Positions 25,792 to 35,204 of a stretch of DNA of 64,000 nucleotides are shown one piece after another. Under the pieces are notes generated by a model that was not told the DNA's origin, made no database searches, and saw nothing but the letters and a program-made list of their open reading frames with translations. Within the stretch, counting starts at the first letter, position 1. Every line of letters begins with the position of its first letter. The stretch lies in NCBI RefSeq assembly GCF_000800015.1, contig NZ_JUGR01000004.1:62001-126000 (forward strand), given 5' to 3'. Both the position numbers and the translations under genes were made by a program. Source of the stretch: Terriglobus sp. TAA 43 (GTDB lineage Bacteria; Acidobacteriota; Terriglobia; Terriglobales; Acidobacteriaceae).

Positions 25792-26850
25792 GTGGTGTAC
25801 CGTCCAATACTTCGTATGCGCTTTTCTGCTCTCGCCTTAGCTGCCGTGATGTCGCTTGCCGCCTCTGCATGGGCGCAGGATGCTCCTTCGCCCATGGGGC
25901 CACCACCGGCGAGCTCGGCTCCGAAGCAGGAAGAAGTGGTTGCCGATGGGCAAACGCTGAAGGTTCAGGTGAACCTGGTGAACACCTACTTCTCCGCGCG
26001 CGATAAGGGCGGGTTCCTGACCGGGCTGCACAAGGATGATTGCTCGCTGAGCGAGAACAACGATCCGCAGGTGATCAAGAATTTCACGCAGGAAAAGAAG
26101 CTGCCGCTGACGATCGGCATTTTGCTGGACACGAGCGGATCGCAGCAGAATGTGTTGCCACTGGAACAGGAGAGCGGCGCAACGTTTCTGAAGGATGTGC
26201 TGACGCCGAAGGATGAGGCGTTTCTGATTTCGTTCGACATCAACGTAGACCTGCTGGCGGACTACACGAACAGTCCGGCTGCTCTACGCAGGGCGATGAA
26301 CAAGGCGCAGATCAATACGGGGGCTGGCACCGGGTCTGTCACGGGCAACAGCACGCCGAAGGGCACGCTGCTGTATGACGCCGTGTACCTGGCGACGCAC
26401 GAGAAGCTTCACGATGAAGCTGGGCGCAAGGTCATTGTGATGTTGACCGATGGCGGTGATCAGGGCAGCCAGGTGAAGTTGAAGGAAGCCATTGAAGCGG
26501 CGCAGAAGGCGAACACGATTATCTATGTGATCCTGATCAGCGATTCCGGCGGGTTTGGCTTTGGTATGGGCGGGCCGATGTATTCGGTGGGCAATCCTGC
26601 AGGCGACATGGACAAGTTGACCAAGGAAACCGGTGGTCGCGTGATCAACGTGGGACACAACGGTAAGAAGCTGGATGATGCCTTTGCGCAGATCAGTGAT
26701 GAACTGCGGACGCAGTACCTGATCAGCTATACACCGAAGAACCAGAAGTTCGACGGGACCTTCCGAAACATTGCCATCTCGTGCGGTAAGGATGTGAAGA
26801 TCCAGGCACGCAAGGGCTACTACGCAATGGCGGATTCAAACACCGAATAA
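25792..26850 (+). CDS. VWFA-related secreted protein (TIGR03436 type) with intact MIDAS
   Basis: A protein of up to 352 residues. The signal peptide MRFSALALAAVMSLAASAWAQ starts at residue 9, so the true start may be the ATG at 25816; the GTG at 25792 has a CAGGG sequence just before it. The VWA domain keeps LLDTSGSQ, the DxSxS metal site, near residue 110, with the second loop near TDGGDQGS (residue 222). It ends with LISYTPKNQKFDGTFR and ARKGYYA as in its family. It is divergent from the other VWA gene, which makes this a paralogous head-to-head pair. Confidence 0.85.
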   Translation: MVYRPILRMRFSALALAAVMSLAASAWAQDAPSPMGPPPASSAPKQEEVVADGQTLKVQVNLVNTYFSARDKGGFLTGLHKDDCSLSENNDPQVIKNFTQEKKLPLTIGILLDTSGSQQNVLPLEQESGATFLKDVLTPKDEAFLISFDINVDLLADYTNSPAALRRAMNKAQINTGAGTGSVTGNSTPKGTLLYDAVYLATHEKLHDEAGRKVIVMLTDGGDQGSQVKLKEAIEAAQKANTIIYVILISDSGGFGFGMGGPMYSVGNPAGDMDKLTKETGGRVINVGHNGKKLDDAFAQISDELRTQYLISYTPKNQKFDGTFRNIAISCGKDVKIQARKGYYAMADSNTE

Positions 26851-26979
26851 CTGATAGCTGGTCTGAAAAGGTAGTGCATCCTTTTTTGCGTTAGCGCTAT
26901 CTTAGGTGGAAACGCTCATAAGTTTTTCCCCGGGGAAGATGCGGTCCAAGGTGTACTTTGTGACCGCCAGGTCTAAGTA

Positions 26980-28146
26980 GTGACGCAGGACAACGAACGA
27001 AGAGAGAAGTCTTCCGGCCATCCGATGCCGGGTGATGCGGCGCAGGCGAATTCGTTGCTGGCGGCGATTGTGGAGTCGTCGGACGACGCCATTATCAGCA
27101 AAGATCTGGACGGCACCATTACAAGTTGGAACGCCGCCGCACAACGCATCTTCGGCTACACCCCAGAGGAAATTGTAGGCAAGTCCATCCTGACGTTGAT
27201 TCCCCCGGATCTTCAGGATGAAGAAAAGACCATCATTGCCCGGTTGCGGAAGGGCGAACGCGTGGAGCACTTTGAGACGACGCGCGTCGCGAAGTCTGGC
27301 AAGCTACTGTCGCTGTCGCTGACGATTTCGCCGGTACGGGATGCAAGTGGCCAGGTGGTGGGCGCTTCGAAGATTGCTCGGGACATCTCTGAGCGGCAGG
27401 AATTTGAGCGACGGCTGGTGGAGACGGAAAAGATTGTCGCCACGGGGCGCATGGCTGCAACGATCGCGCACGAGATCAACAATCCCCTGGAAGCTGTGGT
27501 GAACCTGATCTACCTGGCACGGTTGAGTCCTACCGTGAATGAACAGGTACGCGAGTATCTGCGGCTGGCGGAGCAGGAGATTGAGCGCGTGTCGCTGATT
27601 GCGCGGCAGACGCTGGGGTATTTCCGGGAGACGGCCGTGCCGGTGGATTTTCCGGTGAGCGTTCTGCTGGATGAAGTTCTGACGGTATACGGTGCGAAGC
27701 TGGCCTACAGCGGCATTGACGTGCATCGTGACTATCATCCGGCGCAGCCGCTGATGATGCGCAAGGGCGAATTGACGCAGTTGTTCTCAAACCTGGTGGC
27801 GAATGCGATTGATGCCATGCCGGAGGGCGGCGATCTTTCAGTCACGGTTGGGCCTGAGGGTGTGTCGCCTGCGCATGGTGTGCGCGTGCAGATGGCAGAC
27901 ACGGGCACGGGTATTTCTTCGGAATTGTTGGAAAAGATCTTCGAGCCGTTCTTCACGACGAAGGAACAGCGTGGTACCGGTATAGGATTGTGGCTCTCGC
28001 GGCAGTTTGTGGAGGATCACCGCGGTAGTATTGCTGTGACCAGCAAGACAGATTCCGAAGATCATGGCACCACGTTCCACATTTTTCTGCCGTATGAGAA
28101 TGGCTTGACGCAGACGACTGTGGCCGGTGAGAGAGGCAATGCATGA
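26980..28146 (+). CDS. Soluble PAS-domain sensor histidine kinase
   Basis: A 388-residue kinase with no membrane segment. A PAS domain covers about 25-140 (SSDDAIISKDLDGTITSWNAAAQRIFGYTPEE, then a PAC-type SPVRDASGQVVGASKIARDISE). The H-box is TIAHEINNPLEAVVNL near 163, with the N-box VANAIDAMP near 275, G1 near DTGTGIS and G2 GTGIGLW near 340. It starts at a GTG at 26980. The stop overlaps the response regulator start (ATGA), so they form a coupled pair. The signal is probably cytoplasmic (redox, light or ligand), not known. Confidence 0.92.
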   Translation: MTQDNERREKSSGHPMPGDAAQANSLLAAIVESSDDAIISKDLDGTITSWNAAAQRIFGYTPEEIVGKSILTLIPPDLQDEEKTIIARLRKGERVEHFETTRVAKSGKLLSLSLTISPVRDASGQVVGASKIARDISERQEFERRLVETEKIVATGRMAATIAHEINNPLEAVVNLIYLARLSPTVNEQVREYLRLAEQEIERVSLIARQTLGYFRETAVPVDFPVSVLLDEVLTVYGAKLAYSGIDVHRDYHPAQPLMMRKGELTQLFSNLVANAIDAMPEGGDLSVTVGPEGVSPAHGVRVQMADTGTGISSELLEKIFEPFFTTKEQRGTGIGLWLSRQFVEDHRGSIAVTSKTDSEDHGTTFHIFLPYENGLTQTTVAGERGNA

Positions 28147-28592
28147 GTACCCTTCGCCTTCAGGGCGATTCGGCGTTTCCCCCGCCGCCGCATGATGCGG
28201 TTGCACAATTTGGTGAACGTTCCGCTCCGCGCAGACGGCGTGTACTGGTGGTGGATGACGAACGGTTGATCGTGGATACCGTGGTGCAGATCCTGAATAT
28301 CCATGGCTATGACGCGTTTGGTGCGTACTCCGCGAACGACGCGATGAAGCTGGCTGAAAGCTTTCTGCCAGACTTCCTGCTGTCTGACGTGATGATGCCG
28401 GGCACGAATGGCATTGAACTGGCCGTAGCGGTGCAGGAGATGCTGCCCGAAGTGCGGGTGTTACTGTTCTCGGGACAGGCAGGTACCAGCCAGTTGATCG
28501 AAAACCGTAACCTGCCGTTTGCGCTGGAAGCGAAGCCAATTCATCCGGACAAGTTGATCAAGACGCTGGAGAATCTGGGACGTCGCCGGTAA
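28143..28592 (+). CDS. Single-domain response regulator
   Basis: A 149-residue protein: a 30-residue disordered N-terminus, then one receiver domain. The acidic pair is VVDDE near 36-40, the phosphoacceptor Asp is in LLSDVMMPGTNG near 84, and the conserved Lys is in LEAKPIHP near 131. There is no output domain, so it may act by protein contact or as a phosphate sink. It is translationally coupled to the PAS kinase. Its 3' end is ten bases from a convergent gene. Confidence 0.92.
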   Translation: MSTLRLQGDSAFPPPPHDAVAQFGERSAPRRRRVLVVDDERLIVDTVVQILNIHGYDAFGAYSANDAMKLAESFLPDFLLSDVMMPGTNGIELAVAVQEMLPEVRVLLFSGQAGTSQLIENRNLPFALEAKPIHPDKLIKTLENLGRRR

Positions 28593-28602
28593 GTTGCTCG
28601 CC

Positions 28603-29802
28603 TTAGGGTGCGGACGCTTTCTGTAGAAGTATCTCCGCCTGCTGCTGCGGGTTGAGCCAGGCCGGTGTGCCGGTGCCGAACCATGTGACGCGGTTTGCGC
28701 TATCCAAAAAAACAAATAAGGAACCGCCGTCGGTAGCGAAGTTCTCCAGCAGTGGCGCGGATGTGTACTGCGCGTGGATGACTGGTTCGTGCGGGTCTCG
28801 TTTTGCGCTTGTTAGGGGCGGCGTTCCGATCAAGACCAGGGATGCCTGTTGCCCCGGAGCGAGACGGGTGCGGAGTGAGTCAACCGCAAGCGAGAGCGCG
28901 GGAACGTCTGCTGCAGTGGCGTTTTCGATCACCAGTAGCGTGGACTTGGTGCTGGATGGTGGGCGATGCGGCATGGGTGGATACGTGCCGCGCGTGATGG
29001 CAAACGCAGGTGCTGTTTGCGAGAGCCATTCGTAACGAGTGCGTGCGCGTTGTGCGGTGTACTGATCCGTTGTGGATAGCGGTGCGGACCTCTGCGCGAT
29101 GCTTTCCAGTAGTAGTGATTTTTGCGTTTGCTCTTCATCCTTGCGACCGGCAGCGTGCAGAAGCGCGAGCGTGTGCCATGCTTCTGCTTCGCTGATGCCG
29201 GGAGTGAGCGTGGTGTTCTTTCCGGCCACTGCGGTGAGCAGGTCGGGCTGGCGAAGCATGGCTGCGGTGATGCCCTGTTCGGGGCGCATGATTTCCAACG
29301 CGTTGATGGCGTAGGTGAAGATGCCGTCCGTCTCTGCGGTGTAGGGGAGGCGCTTGTGCATCTCCTGAAGTTCGTCGATGGCGCGGGCGACCTGTTGCAG
29401 ATTCAGGTCGGCCTGCAGCAGCAGAGCGAAGCCTGCGACGAGATGTTGCGAGTTCGCAGGCAAAGCCTCTCTGCGTGTGTACCAGCGTGCCGCGGAGTAT
29501 GTGCCATCCCAGTCGCGACCAAGAGCGCAGAGGCGTGCGAGAGCGAGTTCTTCATCGCCTTCGTGCGCGGTGTGTTCAATGCGGTTGCAGTCGTCTTTGG
29601 CTTGGACCACCGTGGTCTGGAACGCGGCGAGTTCCACCTCAGACCAGTTCGCCATGTCGGAACGGATGCGATCAAAGAGGGTAAGAGAATCGGAGAGAAC
29701 GGTGCTGGGCGGCAGGTCGTTGCGTGTGACCGGTGTGGTCTGCTGACCATGCAACGTTGCTGTGACGAGAAACGCGGCGGTCATCCACGCGGAAAAACGC
29801 AT
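28603..29802 (-). CDS. Secreted protein with possible TPR-like helices and thioredoxin-like tail, unknown
   Basis: A 399-residue protein started at the ATG ending at 29802, where a signal peptide (MRFSAWMTAAFLVTATLHGQ) begins. The middle is mostly helical (residues 60-250: ARLCALGRDWDGTYSAARWYTRRE, AIDELQEMHKRLPY), suggesting TPR-type packing. The C-terminal 120 residues (STLLVIENATAADVP, GGSLFVFLDSANRVTWFGTGTPAWLNPQQQ) resemble a thioredoxin-like fold without CxxC. Both fold guesses are inference. It follows hisA on the minus strand but is separated by a terminator hairpin. Confidence 0.6.
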   Translation of the reverse strand: MRFSAWMTAAFLVTATLHGQQTTPVTRNDLPPSTVLSDSLTLFDRIRSDMANWSEVELAAFQTTVVQAKDDCNRIEHTAHEGDEELALARLCALGRDWDGTYSAARWYTRREALPANSQHLVAGFALLLQADLNLQQVARAIDELQEMHKRLPYTAETDGIFTYAINALEIMRPEQGITAAMLRQPDLLTAVAGKNTTLTPGISEAEAWHTLALLHAAGRKDEEQTQKSLLLESIAQRSAPLSTTDQYTAQRARTRYEWLSQTAPAFAITRGTYPPMPHRPPSSTKSTLLVIENATAADVPALSLAVDSLRTRLAPGQQASLVLIGTPPLTSAKRDPHEPVIHAQYTSAPLLENFATDGGSLFVFLDSANRVTWFGTGTPAWLNPQQQAEILLQKASAP

Positions 29803-29811
29803 GGCAGGATT

Positions 29812-29855
29812 GCACCTGCTCCGCACGGATGTGTCAACCGCGGCGGAGCAGGTGC
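29812..29855. terminator. Hairpin after hisA
   Basis: A 12-base perfect stem GCACCTGCTCCG (29812-29823) and its complement (29844-29855) with a 20-base loop, seven bases past the hisA stop. There is no long T-run. Confidence 0.45.
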
Positions 29856-29861
29856 GTGCGA

Positions 29862-30563
29862 CTAAGCTTCCATGGCTCCGCTGTAGACGGCCATGCCTGC
29901 TACGGCGTCCACGCCCATGGCGTCGAGGTCGTCGACTTCCTTCTTTTCCTTGATGCCACCGGCGACGATCAACTGCTTTGCTGTGCAGGCGCGCAGAATG
30001 CCGGCGATGTCCATGGGGAAGCCGGACATGGTGCCTTCGGTGTCGACGTGCGTGTAGAGGAAGGCGGTGCAGTCGTTCTCAAGCCACGTGACGGCTTCCT
30101 CGGGTGTGAGGTCGACGCTTTCCTTCCAGCCCTTCACTGCGACCTTGCCGTGCTTGGTGTCGACGGAGAAGACGAGCTGATCTTCGCCGAGTGTCTTGTT
30201 GAGCGACTCTGCGAAGTTGAGGTTCATTACGGGGTGGCGCTTGCGGTCGGCCTCGTTGTCGCCACCGAAGAGCGTGGAGCCGTAGATGACGCGCTTGGCG
30301 CCAAGGTCGAGCATGCGCTGGCCGTCTTCTGCGGTGCGAAGGCCGCCGCCCACCTGGCAGATGAGCTTCGATGTGAACTGCTGGATGAGTGCGCGGTTGT
30401 CGCCCTGGCGCATGGCGGCGTCGAGGTCGATCAGTTGCACGAGCGGGTACTTGGAGAAGCGGTCGATCCAGTAATCGAAGTCGTCAAAGGCGAGCTTGAG
30501 TTTTTCACCCTGGACAAGCTGGACGATCTGTCCGTTCATGAGGTCGATAGATGGAATGAGCAT
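29862..30563 (-). CDS. hisA: ProFAR isomerase (histidine biosynthesis, step 4)
   Basis: A 233-residue TIM barrel that converts ProFAR to PRFAR. The catalytic Asp is in IPSIDLMNGQIVQLVQG near 6-8; half-barrel phosphate sites appear as CQVGGGLRT near 70 and IVAGGIKEK near 200. Length is standard. It lies 4 kb downstream of hisF, behind a glucosidase gene on the same strand, so it may have its own promoter or be read from the glucosidase transcript. No start problem is seen. Confidence 0.93.
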   Translation of the reverse strand: MLIPSIDLMNGQIVQLVQGEKLKLAFDDFDYWIDRFSKYPLVQLIDLDAAMRQGDNRALIQQFTSKLICQVGGGLRTAEDGQRMLDLGAKRVIYGSTLFGGDNEADRKRHPVMNLNFAESLNKTLGEDQLVFSVDTKHGKVAVKGWKESVDLTPEEAVTWLENDCTAFLYTHVDTEGTMSGFPMDIAGILRACTAKQLIVAGGIKEKKEVDDLDAMGVDAVAGMAVYSGAMEA

Positions 30564-30602
30564 GACTCTTCTAGTGTCGCAGCTTTGCGGTGGTGACCGC
30601 CA

Positions 30603-33311
30603 CTATTGGGCGCGGTTCCGTAGGGCTCGGCGTGTGTACAGGCCGTGGATGAGCGTGGCGGCGAGCGCGGTCCAGCCGGTCTGGTGCGATGCTCCGACGC
30701 CGCGGCCTGTGTCGCCGTCGAAGTACTCGCTGAACAGAATGAGGTTCTTCCAGTGGGGATCGTCAGCGTAACGATGTTCGCGACCGTGGCTGGGGCGATA
30801 GCCATCCTTGTCCGGAAGGAAGAGATTCACCATGCGGCGGGAGATGTCCTCCGAGATTTCTACGAAGGTCTTTTGTTCGCCGCTGCCGGTGGGGTATTCC
30901 ATGGTGAAGCTGTCGCCGTAGACGAGGTAATAACGCTCGAGCGCGGTGATGAGCAGCATGTTCATGGGGAACCATACGGGGCCGCGCCAGTTGCTGTTGC
31001 CGCCGAACATGCCGCTGTCGCCCTCCGCGGGAACGTAGCGTACGGTGAAGCGTTGGCCGTGGATTTCCGTCTCGAAGGGATGTTCGAGGTGATGACGCGA
31101 AAGGCCACGGATGCCGTGTGGCGAAAGGAATTCTGACTCGTCGAAGACGCGGCGGAGGATGCGTTCCATGCGGTCGCGCGGAGCGATGGCGATCCAGCGC
31201 GAGTTGTCGATTTCAGGATTGCCGCTCTTCGCGGTGGTCACGAAGTTCTTGAGTTCGGTCTTGTAGTCGAGGAACCAGTCGAGGCGCTTTTTGAAATCGT
31301 TCAGGCCTTTGACGGTGCCTTTCTTCAGGATGCAAACGGCGTAGAGCGGTGCGATGCCGACGAGGCTGCGTGCCTTGAGTGCGGTGGAGTTGCTGCCGTC
31401 GGTTCTTTCGAGGCGGTCGAAGTAGAAGCCTTCTTCCTCATCCCACAGGCCGTTGCCGCTGCTGGAGTTGATGGCATCGATGATGGAGATGTAGTGCTCG
31501 AAGAACTTGTTTGCAATGTCTTCGTATGCGGTGGAGCGGCGGTGCGCAAGTTCGAGCGCCATGGTGAGCATGACGGAGCAGTAGAGACCCATCCATGCTG
31601 TGCCATCGGCCTGGTGCAGGAGGGTGTCCTGTGGCAGCGGGATGGAACGGTCGAAGACGCCGATGTTGTCGAGGCCGAGGAAGCCACCGCCGAAGAGGTT
31701 GCGGCCGGACTGGTCGTTGCGATTGACCCACCAAGTGAAGTTGAGCAACAGCTTTTGGAACGCGCGTTCGAGGAACTCAATGTCGCCTTCGTTGTTCTTA
31801 TCAATGCCGAGGCGATAGACGTGCCATACGGCCCATGCATGCACGGGCGGATTGACGTCGCCGAATGCGAACTCGTATGCGGGCATTTGCCCGTTGGGGT
31901 GCATGTACCACTCGCGCAGCAGGAGCAACAGTTGGTTCTTTGCGAACTCCGGATCGATCTGCGCCATGGGAATCATGTGGAATGCGGTGTCCCATGCGGC
32001 GAACCATGGGTACTCCCACTTGTCGGGCATGGAGAGAACGTCGCGGCAGAAGAGGTGCCGCCACTCCGCAGACTTTTTACTGCGTGGCGGTGGCGCGACT
32101 TGTGTGGAGTCACCGCTCATCCACTGCTGCGCGATGAAGTAATAAAACTGCTTGCACCACAGCAGTCCCGCGTATGCCTGGCGCGAGACGTTGCGCTCTT
32201 CCTTGGTGGCCTGGAGCGGAATGTGTGTTCCATAAAAATCGTTTGCTTCTGCGATGCGCTGGTCGAAGATGGCTGCGGCCTGTTCGGCTTCAATTCGCGG
32301 TGGGTGCGGCATGTCTGCTGTGGGCAGGCGGACAAGGCGCAGGTAGACGTTGCGGCTTTCACCTGCGGGGATGGTGTCTTTGAAGAGCAGCGCGCAGCGT
32401 GTGCCCTCTGTGTGTTTCACAGCGTTGGCGTCACCGTGGACGATGAAACGATCGAAGCCGTCTTTGCTGTAATGCGGCTCGCCCTTGTAGTTGGGATCGA
32501 GGCGGAAGAAGTTGGTGTCGTTCTCCGTGAAGAGCAGCTCAGCGGGTGTGAGTTGGCTGCCGGTGAGCGCGTAAAAGTTATATGTCCCCAGCATCTTGTG
32601 GACGGCGCGGACGCCTGTCTCTGCGCGCTTGCGAATGATGGGGCGCGTTTTGCCGGTGGCTTCAAGATTGCGCCATGACCAGTTGTTGCGAAGGGTCAAC
32701 GTTGGCAGCATGTAGAGCGGTGCAGCGTCAGGGCCGCGATTGGATGCGGTGATGCGGATGAGCGTGTCTTCATCGTCAGCCTTGGCGTACTCGATGAGGA
32801 TGTCGAAGTAACGGCTCTCGTCGAAGATGCCGGTGTCGAGCAGTTCGTACTCAAGGTCGTTATAGCCACGACGCTTGTTCTCTTCGCGAAGTTGCTGGTA
32901 CGGGAAGGCACGTTGCGGATACTTGTAGAGCGCCTTGCAGTAGCTGTGCGTGGGGGTGGCGTCGAGATAGTAAAACTGCTCTTTGACGTCTTCGCCGTGA
33001 TTGCCTTCCTGGTTGCCGAGGCCGAAGAGGCGCTCCTTCAGGTGTGAGTCCTGGCCGTTCCACAGCGCGGTCGAGAAGCAGACGCGGCATTGACGGTCAG
33101 TCCATCCGAGAAGACCGTCCTCACCCCAGCGATAGGCGCGGTACTGCGCCATCTCGTAGGGAAAGCTGGTCCACACATTGCCATCGGCGGAGTAGTCTTC
33201 GCGCACGGTGCCCCACTGGCGTTCCGGAAGGTAAGTGCCCCAGCGCTGCCAGTTTTTTTGGCGGGTCCGATTTTCTTCTAAGCGATGTTCTTCGGCGGTG
33301 GTGTGTGACAT
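30603..33311 (-). CDS. GH63-type glucosidase
   Basis: A 902-residue cytoplasmic-looking glycoside hydrolase (no signal peptide). The C-terminal two thirds form the (alpha/alpha)6 barrel of GH63/MGH1-like enzymes; likely acids are the Asp in AAWDTAFHMIPMAQ near 435 and the Glu in WDEEEGFYFDRLER near 630. Other family stretches are GLSRHHLEHPFE, NWRGPVWFPMN and HQTGWTALAA near the C-terminus. Start 33311 (ATG) is preferred over an in-frame TTG at 33329. Substrate probably an alpha-glucoside or glycosylglycerate; not decidable here. hisA starts 40 bases after its stop. Confidence 0.88.
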   Translation of the reverse strand: MSHTTAEEHRLEENRTRQKNWQRWGTYLPERQWGTVREDYSADGNVWTSFPYEMAQYRAYRWGEDGLLGWTDRQCRVCFSTALWNGQDSHLKERLFGLGNQEGNHGEDVKEQFYYLDATPTHSYCKALYKYPQRAFPYQQLREENKRRGYNDLEYELLDTGIFDESRYFDILIEYAKADDEDTLIRITASNRGPDAAPLYMLPTLTLRNNWSWRNLEATGKTRPIIRKRAETGVRAVHKMLGTYNFYALTGSQLTPAELLFTENDTNFFRLDPNYKGEPHYSKDGFDRFIVHGDANAVKHTEGTRCALLFKDTIPAGESRNVYLRLVRLPTADMPHPPRIEAEQAAAIFDQRIAEANDFYGTHIPLQATKEERNVSRQAYAGLLWCKQFYYFIAQQWMSGDSTQVAPPPRSKKSAEWRHLFCRDVLSMPDKWEYPWFAAWDTAFHMIPMAQIDPEFAKNQLLLLLREWYMHPNGQMPAYEFAFGDVNPPVHAWAVWHVYRLGIDKNNEGDIEFLERAFQKLLLNFTWWVNRNDQSGRNLFGGGFLGLDNIGVFDRSIPLPQDTLLHQADGTAWMGLYCSVMLTMALELAHRRSTAYEDIANKFFEHYISIIDAINSSSGNGLWDEEEGFYFDRLERTDGSNSTALKARSLVGIAPLYAVCILKKGTVKGLNDFKKRLDWFLDYKTELKNFVTTAKSGNPEIDNSRWIAIAPRDRMERILRRVFDESEFLSPHGIRGLSRHHLEHPFETEIHGQRFTVRYVPAEGDSGMFGGNSNWRGPVWFPMNMLLITALERYYLVYGDSFTMEYPTGSGEQKTFVEISEDISRRMVNLFLPDKDGYRPSHGREHRYADDPHWKNLILFSEYFDGDTGRGVGASHQTGWTALAATLIHGLYTRRALRNRAQ

Positions 33312-33451
33312 GGGTTCTTTGATGCTCAAGTGTCCGATAGGTCACAAGCTGATTGGGATACCACATTTTTGTTAGTGGATGTTGCAACGTCTGGCTATGG
33401 GTTAGTGTATTGGCGCTTGACCGGGCGTGCATGTTGGCTTGGAATTGGCGG

Positions 33452-34417
33452 ATGAAACTTCTTCGTGCGTTGGTGTTGTGTGTTTTGAGTGCGGGTGTTG
33501 CGGTGGCGCAGACGAATCCACTACTGGATCATGCGGACCCATTCATTACGCTGCATCCGGTGCAGGGCAAGTATGTGTTGCTGGCGACGACGGGCAACAA
33601 CATTACGCTTTGGAGCGGCGCTACGGTGCCTACTGCGGCGCAGGAGAGCAAGGTGGTGTTCACTGCTCCTGAGGGAATGGATCAGGTGTGGTCGCCGACG
33701 CTGTGGCAGATGCAGGGCAAGTGGTGGATCTACTTTACGGCTCGCATGAACAAGGGCGGCCATGCGATTTATGTATTGTCTTCTGACGCGAAGGATGTGT
33801 TTGGCAGTTACACGTTTCATGGAGCGCTGGAGCTGGGAAGACCTTCGATTGATCCGTCGTTGTTGATGGTGAAGGGCGTGCCGTACCTGATGTATGTGAC
33901 GGTGGATCGCGGTGAGAATGCGATCTGGATGACGAAGCTGTCGTCGCCGTTGCAGCCTGTGGGTGAGAAGGCTTTGATTGCGGAGCCGGAGTATCCGTGG
34001 GAGCGTGGTGCGGGGACGACGAAGAATTATCCCGTGAATGAAGGGCCTACGGCGCTGTATCACGCAGGTAAAACGTTTGTTGTGTATTCGGGGAGCGATA
34101 CGGCTTCGCCGCGGTATTGCCTGGGCTTGCTGACGTTTCGTGGAGGCGATCCGTTGGTGCGTGCGAACTGGGTGAAGACGAAGGAGCCGGTGTTTGAGGC
34201 GAATCCTGCGAATGGGATTTATGGGCCGGGGCGTGGCACGTTTGCGCAGGATGCTGGTGGTTGGTGGTTGCTGTATGCGGCGAAGGCTACGGATGATCCA
34301 ACGTCGCGGAATCGTGCGGTGCGGGCGCAACGATTTGTTTGGAAGGATGGCGTGCCGGTGTTTGGTGTGCCGATGATGGGCCGATCAACTCTCGCTGATC
34401 GGCCCTGTTGGTCTTAG
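33452..34417 (+). CDS. GH43-like secreted glycoside hydrolase
   Basis: A 321-residue exported five-bladed-propeller candidate. Signal peptide MKLLRALVLCVLSAGVAVAQ starts at the ATG at 33452. Plausible GH43 catalytic acids are Asp in DHADPFIT near 27, Asp in RPSIDPSLLMV near 138, and Glu in VNEGPTALYH near 200. Substrates of the family are mostly arabinan or xylan side chains. The last 15 codons run through a hairpin that looks like a terminator, so the C-terminus may be altered or recently extended. It is convergent with hisF. Confidence 0.75.
   Translation: MKLLRALVLCVLSAGVAVAQTNPLLDHADPFITLHPVQGKYVLLATTGNNITLWSGATVPTAAQESKVVFTAPEGMDQVWSPTLWQMQGKWWIYFTARMNKGGHAIYVLSSDAKDVFGSYTFHGALELGRPSIDPSLLMVKGVPYLMYVTVDRGENAIWMTKLSSPLQPVGEKALIAEPEYPWERGAGTTKNYPVNEGPTALYHAGKTFVVYSGSDTASPRYCLGLLTFRGGDPLVRANWVKTKEPVFEANPANGIYGPGRGTFAQDAGGWWLLYAAKATDDPTSRNRAVRAQRFVWKDGVPVFGVPMMGRSTLADRPCWS
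34378..34405. terminator. Hairpin shared by hisF and the GH43-like gene, inside the latter's 3' end
   Basis: GGGCCGATCA (34378-34387) pairs with its complement (34396-34405) around an 8-base loop. It lies 26 bases past hisF but inside the coding frame of the GH43-like gene, ten bases before that stop. T-tails are poor on both sides. Confidence 0.6.
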
Positions 34418-34430
34418 AGTTGGTTTTTGT

Positions 34431-35204
34431 TTACAGGCGGACTGGGACGCCGTGTTGTTGCAGTTCGCGTTTGAGTGCCCAGCTATCGGTGATGCCGAAG
34501 TGGAAGATGCTGGCGGCGAGTGCTGCGTCGGCTTTGCCGCGACCGAAGACATCGGCGAAGTGCTGTGCGTTGCCTGCGCCGCCGCTGGCGATGACGGGGA
34601 TCTGCACGGCCTGCGAGACGCGTGCGGTGAGTTCGTCGTCGAAACCGGTGCGTCGGCCGTCAGAGTCCATGCTGGTGAGCAGGATTTCGCCTGCGCCACG
34701 CTGCTCGGCTTCAATGGCCCAATCAACTACTTTCAAGCCCGTGTTTTTGCGGCCGCCGCTTACGTACACTTCGGCGTCGCCCACAGGATCGGATGAGTCC
34801 GCGGCACGCTTGGCGTCGATGGCGACGATGACGGCTTGTGCGCCGAAGCTACTGCCGATTTCGCCGATGAGCTCGGGGCGCGCGATCGCGGAGCTGTTGA
34901 TGCTGACCTTGTCTGCGCCTGCAAGGAAGACCTGTTCCGCGTCTTCTGCGCTGCGGATGCCGCCGCCTACTGTGAAGGGGATGAAGAGTTTGTCTGCGGT
35001 GCGTTTTACGGTGTCGAGAAGCGTTCCGCGGCCTTCGTGTGTCGCGGTGATGTCGAGTAGTACGATCTCGTCCGCGCCTGCCGCGGCGTGGCGGTGCGCG
35101 AGTTCGGCGGGGTCACCGGCGTCGATGATGTCGACGAATTGAATGCCTTTGACTACGCGTCCGGCACGAACGTCGAGGCAGGCGATGATGCGTTTGGTCA
35201 GCAT
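34431..35204 (-). CDS. hisF: Imidazole glycerol phosphate synthase, cyclase subunit
   Basis: A 257-residue TIM barrel that, with HisH, converts PRFAR plus ammonia to imidazole glycerol phosphate and AICAR. Catalytic Asp residues are in [15 protein letters not shown] (Asp11) and VIVAIDAKR near 131; FTVGGGIRS near 78 and [12 protein letters not shown] near 220 bind phosphates. Its ATG abuts the stop of the YcxB-like gene (TAAATG). It ends the main his cluster on the minus strand. Confidence 0.97.
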   Translation of the reverse strand: MLTKRIIACLDVRAGRVVKGIQFVDIIDAGDPAELAHRHAAAGADEIVLLDITATHEGRGTLLDTVKRTADKLFIPFTVGGGIRSAEDAEQVFLAGADKVSINSSAIARPELIGEIGSSFGAQAVIVAIDAKRAADSSDPVGDAEVYVSGGRKNTGLKVVDWAIEAEQRGAGEILLTSMDSDGRRTGFDDELTARVSQAVQIPVIASGGAGNAQHFADVFGRGKADAALAASIFHFGITDSWALKRELQQHGVPVRL

